DNA from: Deltaproteobacteria bacterium RIFCSPLOWO2_12_FULL_60_16
GTDB taxonomy: Bacteria > Desulfobacterota > Binatia > UBA9968
Reading direction: 5' to 3'
NCBI GenBank assembly: GCA_001798565.1
Contig: MGSR01000175.1
Location: forward strand, 1 to 5,111
Length of the DNA stretch: 5,111 nucleotides
How positions within the stretch are numbered: position 1 is the first letter of the stretch; every line of letters starts with the position of its first letter. Shown one piece after another: positions 4,917 through 5,111 of this stretch. The notes under the pieces were generated by a model. The model ran no database searches, was not told where the DNA came from, and saw nothing but the letters and a program-made list of their open reading frames with translations. Both the position numbers and the translations under genes were made by a program.

Positions 4917-5111
4917 ATGATTTACGTTCAATTGCCTGAGAGACACGACGCTAACGGCTTCCTTGCTTTGGCGAAGAGCGGCACGCCGGTTTTTTGTCTG
5001 GCGGGCAATATCTATGGCGTCCGCCAGGACCATATCAAGATTCTTAAGCGCAAGAGAATTCCTTTCAAGAAACTAAACGCGAGAGACGTTCACCTACCTA
5101 AATCCTCCCTC
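4917..5111 (+). CDS. Small hypothetical protein, N-terminal 65 residues (cut by window edge)
   Basis: The open frame has 65 codons and no stop before the right edge. It begins MIYVQLPERHDANGFLALAK, then has a short hydrophobic strand-like stretch (TPVFCLAGNIYGV) and a strongly basic segment (HIKILKRKRIPFKKL) that could contact nucleic acid. I do not recognise the family. Support for coding: an in-frame TGA at 4869-4871 and no other standard start leave a single start, a good promoter lies just upstream, and the residue composition looks protein-like. The Shine-Dalgarno is weak (GAGA at 4905-4908). Base composition is less GC-rich than the neighbouring genes. It is an independent unit downstream of the amidohydrolase and need not belong to the pathway. 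An antitoxin-like or DNA-binding role is conceivable but unsupported. Confidence 0.6.
   Translation, partial: MIYVQLPERHDANGFLALAKSGTPVFCLAGNIYGVRQDHIKILKRKRIPFKKLNARDVHLPKSSL

Noticed and set aside
4998..5027. 7-bp inverted repeat CTGGCGG / CCGCCAG
   Set aside because: It lies inside the last coding frame, is short, and is not followed by a T-run. It is likely incidental.

Overview
This is a GC-rich bacterial window (coding regions favour G or C at third positions) carrying a small catabolic-type gene cluster. Its mix of gene types is a NMT1/THI5-like periplasmic binding protein, a luciferase-like flavin monooxygenase, a hydantoinase/5-oxoprolinase subunit and a TRZ/ATZ-type amidohydrolase. 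That mix is common in environmental soil and groundwater lineages such as Rokubacteria, Tectomicrobia, deltaproteobacterial relatives and some Proteobacteria. The taxon is inferred from gene content and style only; no marker gene is present.

Layout. Positions 1-748 (minus) hold the N-terminal 249 codons of a hydantoinase/oxoprolinase A-type protein that runs off the left edge. Positions 749-851 are an intercistronic gap almost filled by an imperfect palindrome of degenerate 7-bp repeats. Positions 852-1868 (minus) encode a luciferase-like monooxygenase. Positions 1870-2859 (minus) encode a secreted ABC-type substrate-binding protein. These three form one leftward transcription unit: binding protein, then monooxygenase (1 nt apart), then HyuA-like protein. 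Positions 2860-3412 are a 553-bp divergent intergenic region with no convincing gene. It contains candidate outward promoters for both directions and, between them, a dense series of inverted repeats (about 2990-3344). Positions 3413-4810 (plus) encode an amidohydrolase. After it the DNA becomes visibly more AT-rich, with a weak terminator-like hairpin and a near-consensus sigma70-type promoter. A small ORF of unknown function (4917 to beyond the right edge) follows.

How the genes may work together (inference). The binding protein would capture a small, probably nitrogen-containing, compound in the periplasm. The flavin monooxygenase, amidohydrolase and HyuA-type hydrolase could oxidise, deaminate or dechlorinate, and ring-open or hydrolyse it. 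No ABC permease or ATPase is in the window, so the transporter is incomplete here. The amidohydrolase keeps its metal ligands but has Val where MtaD/SAH-deaminase-type enzymes have the catalytic Glu, so simple deamination should not be assumed.

The two least-explained signals are the serially folded divergent intergenic region (candidate structured RNA or miniature palindromic mobile element) and the heptad-repeat palindrome just upstream of the HyuA start codon.
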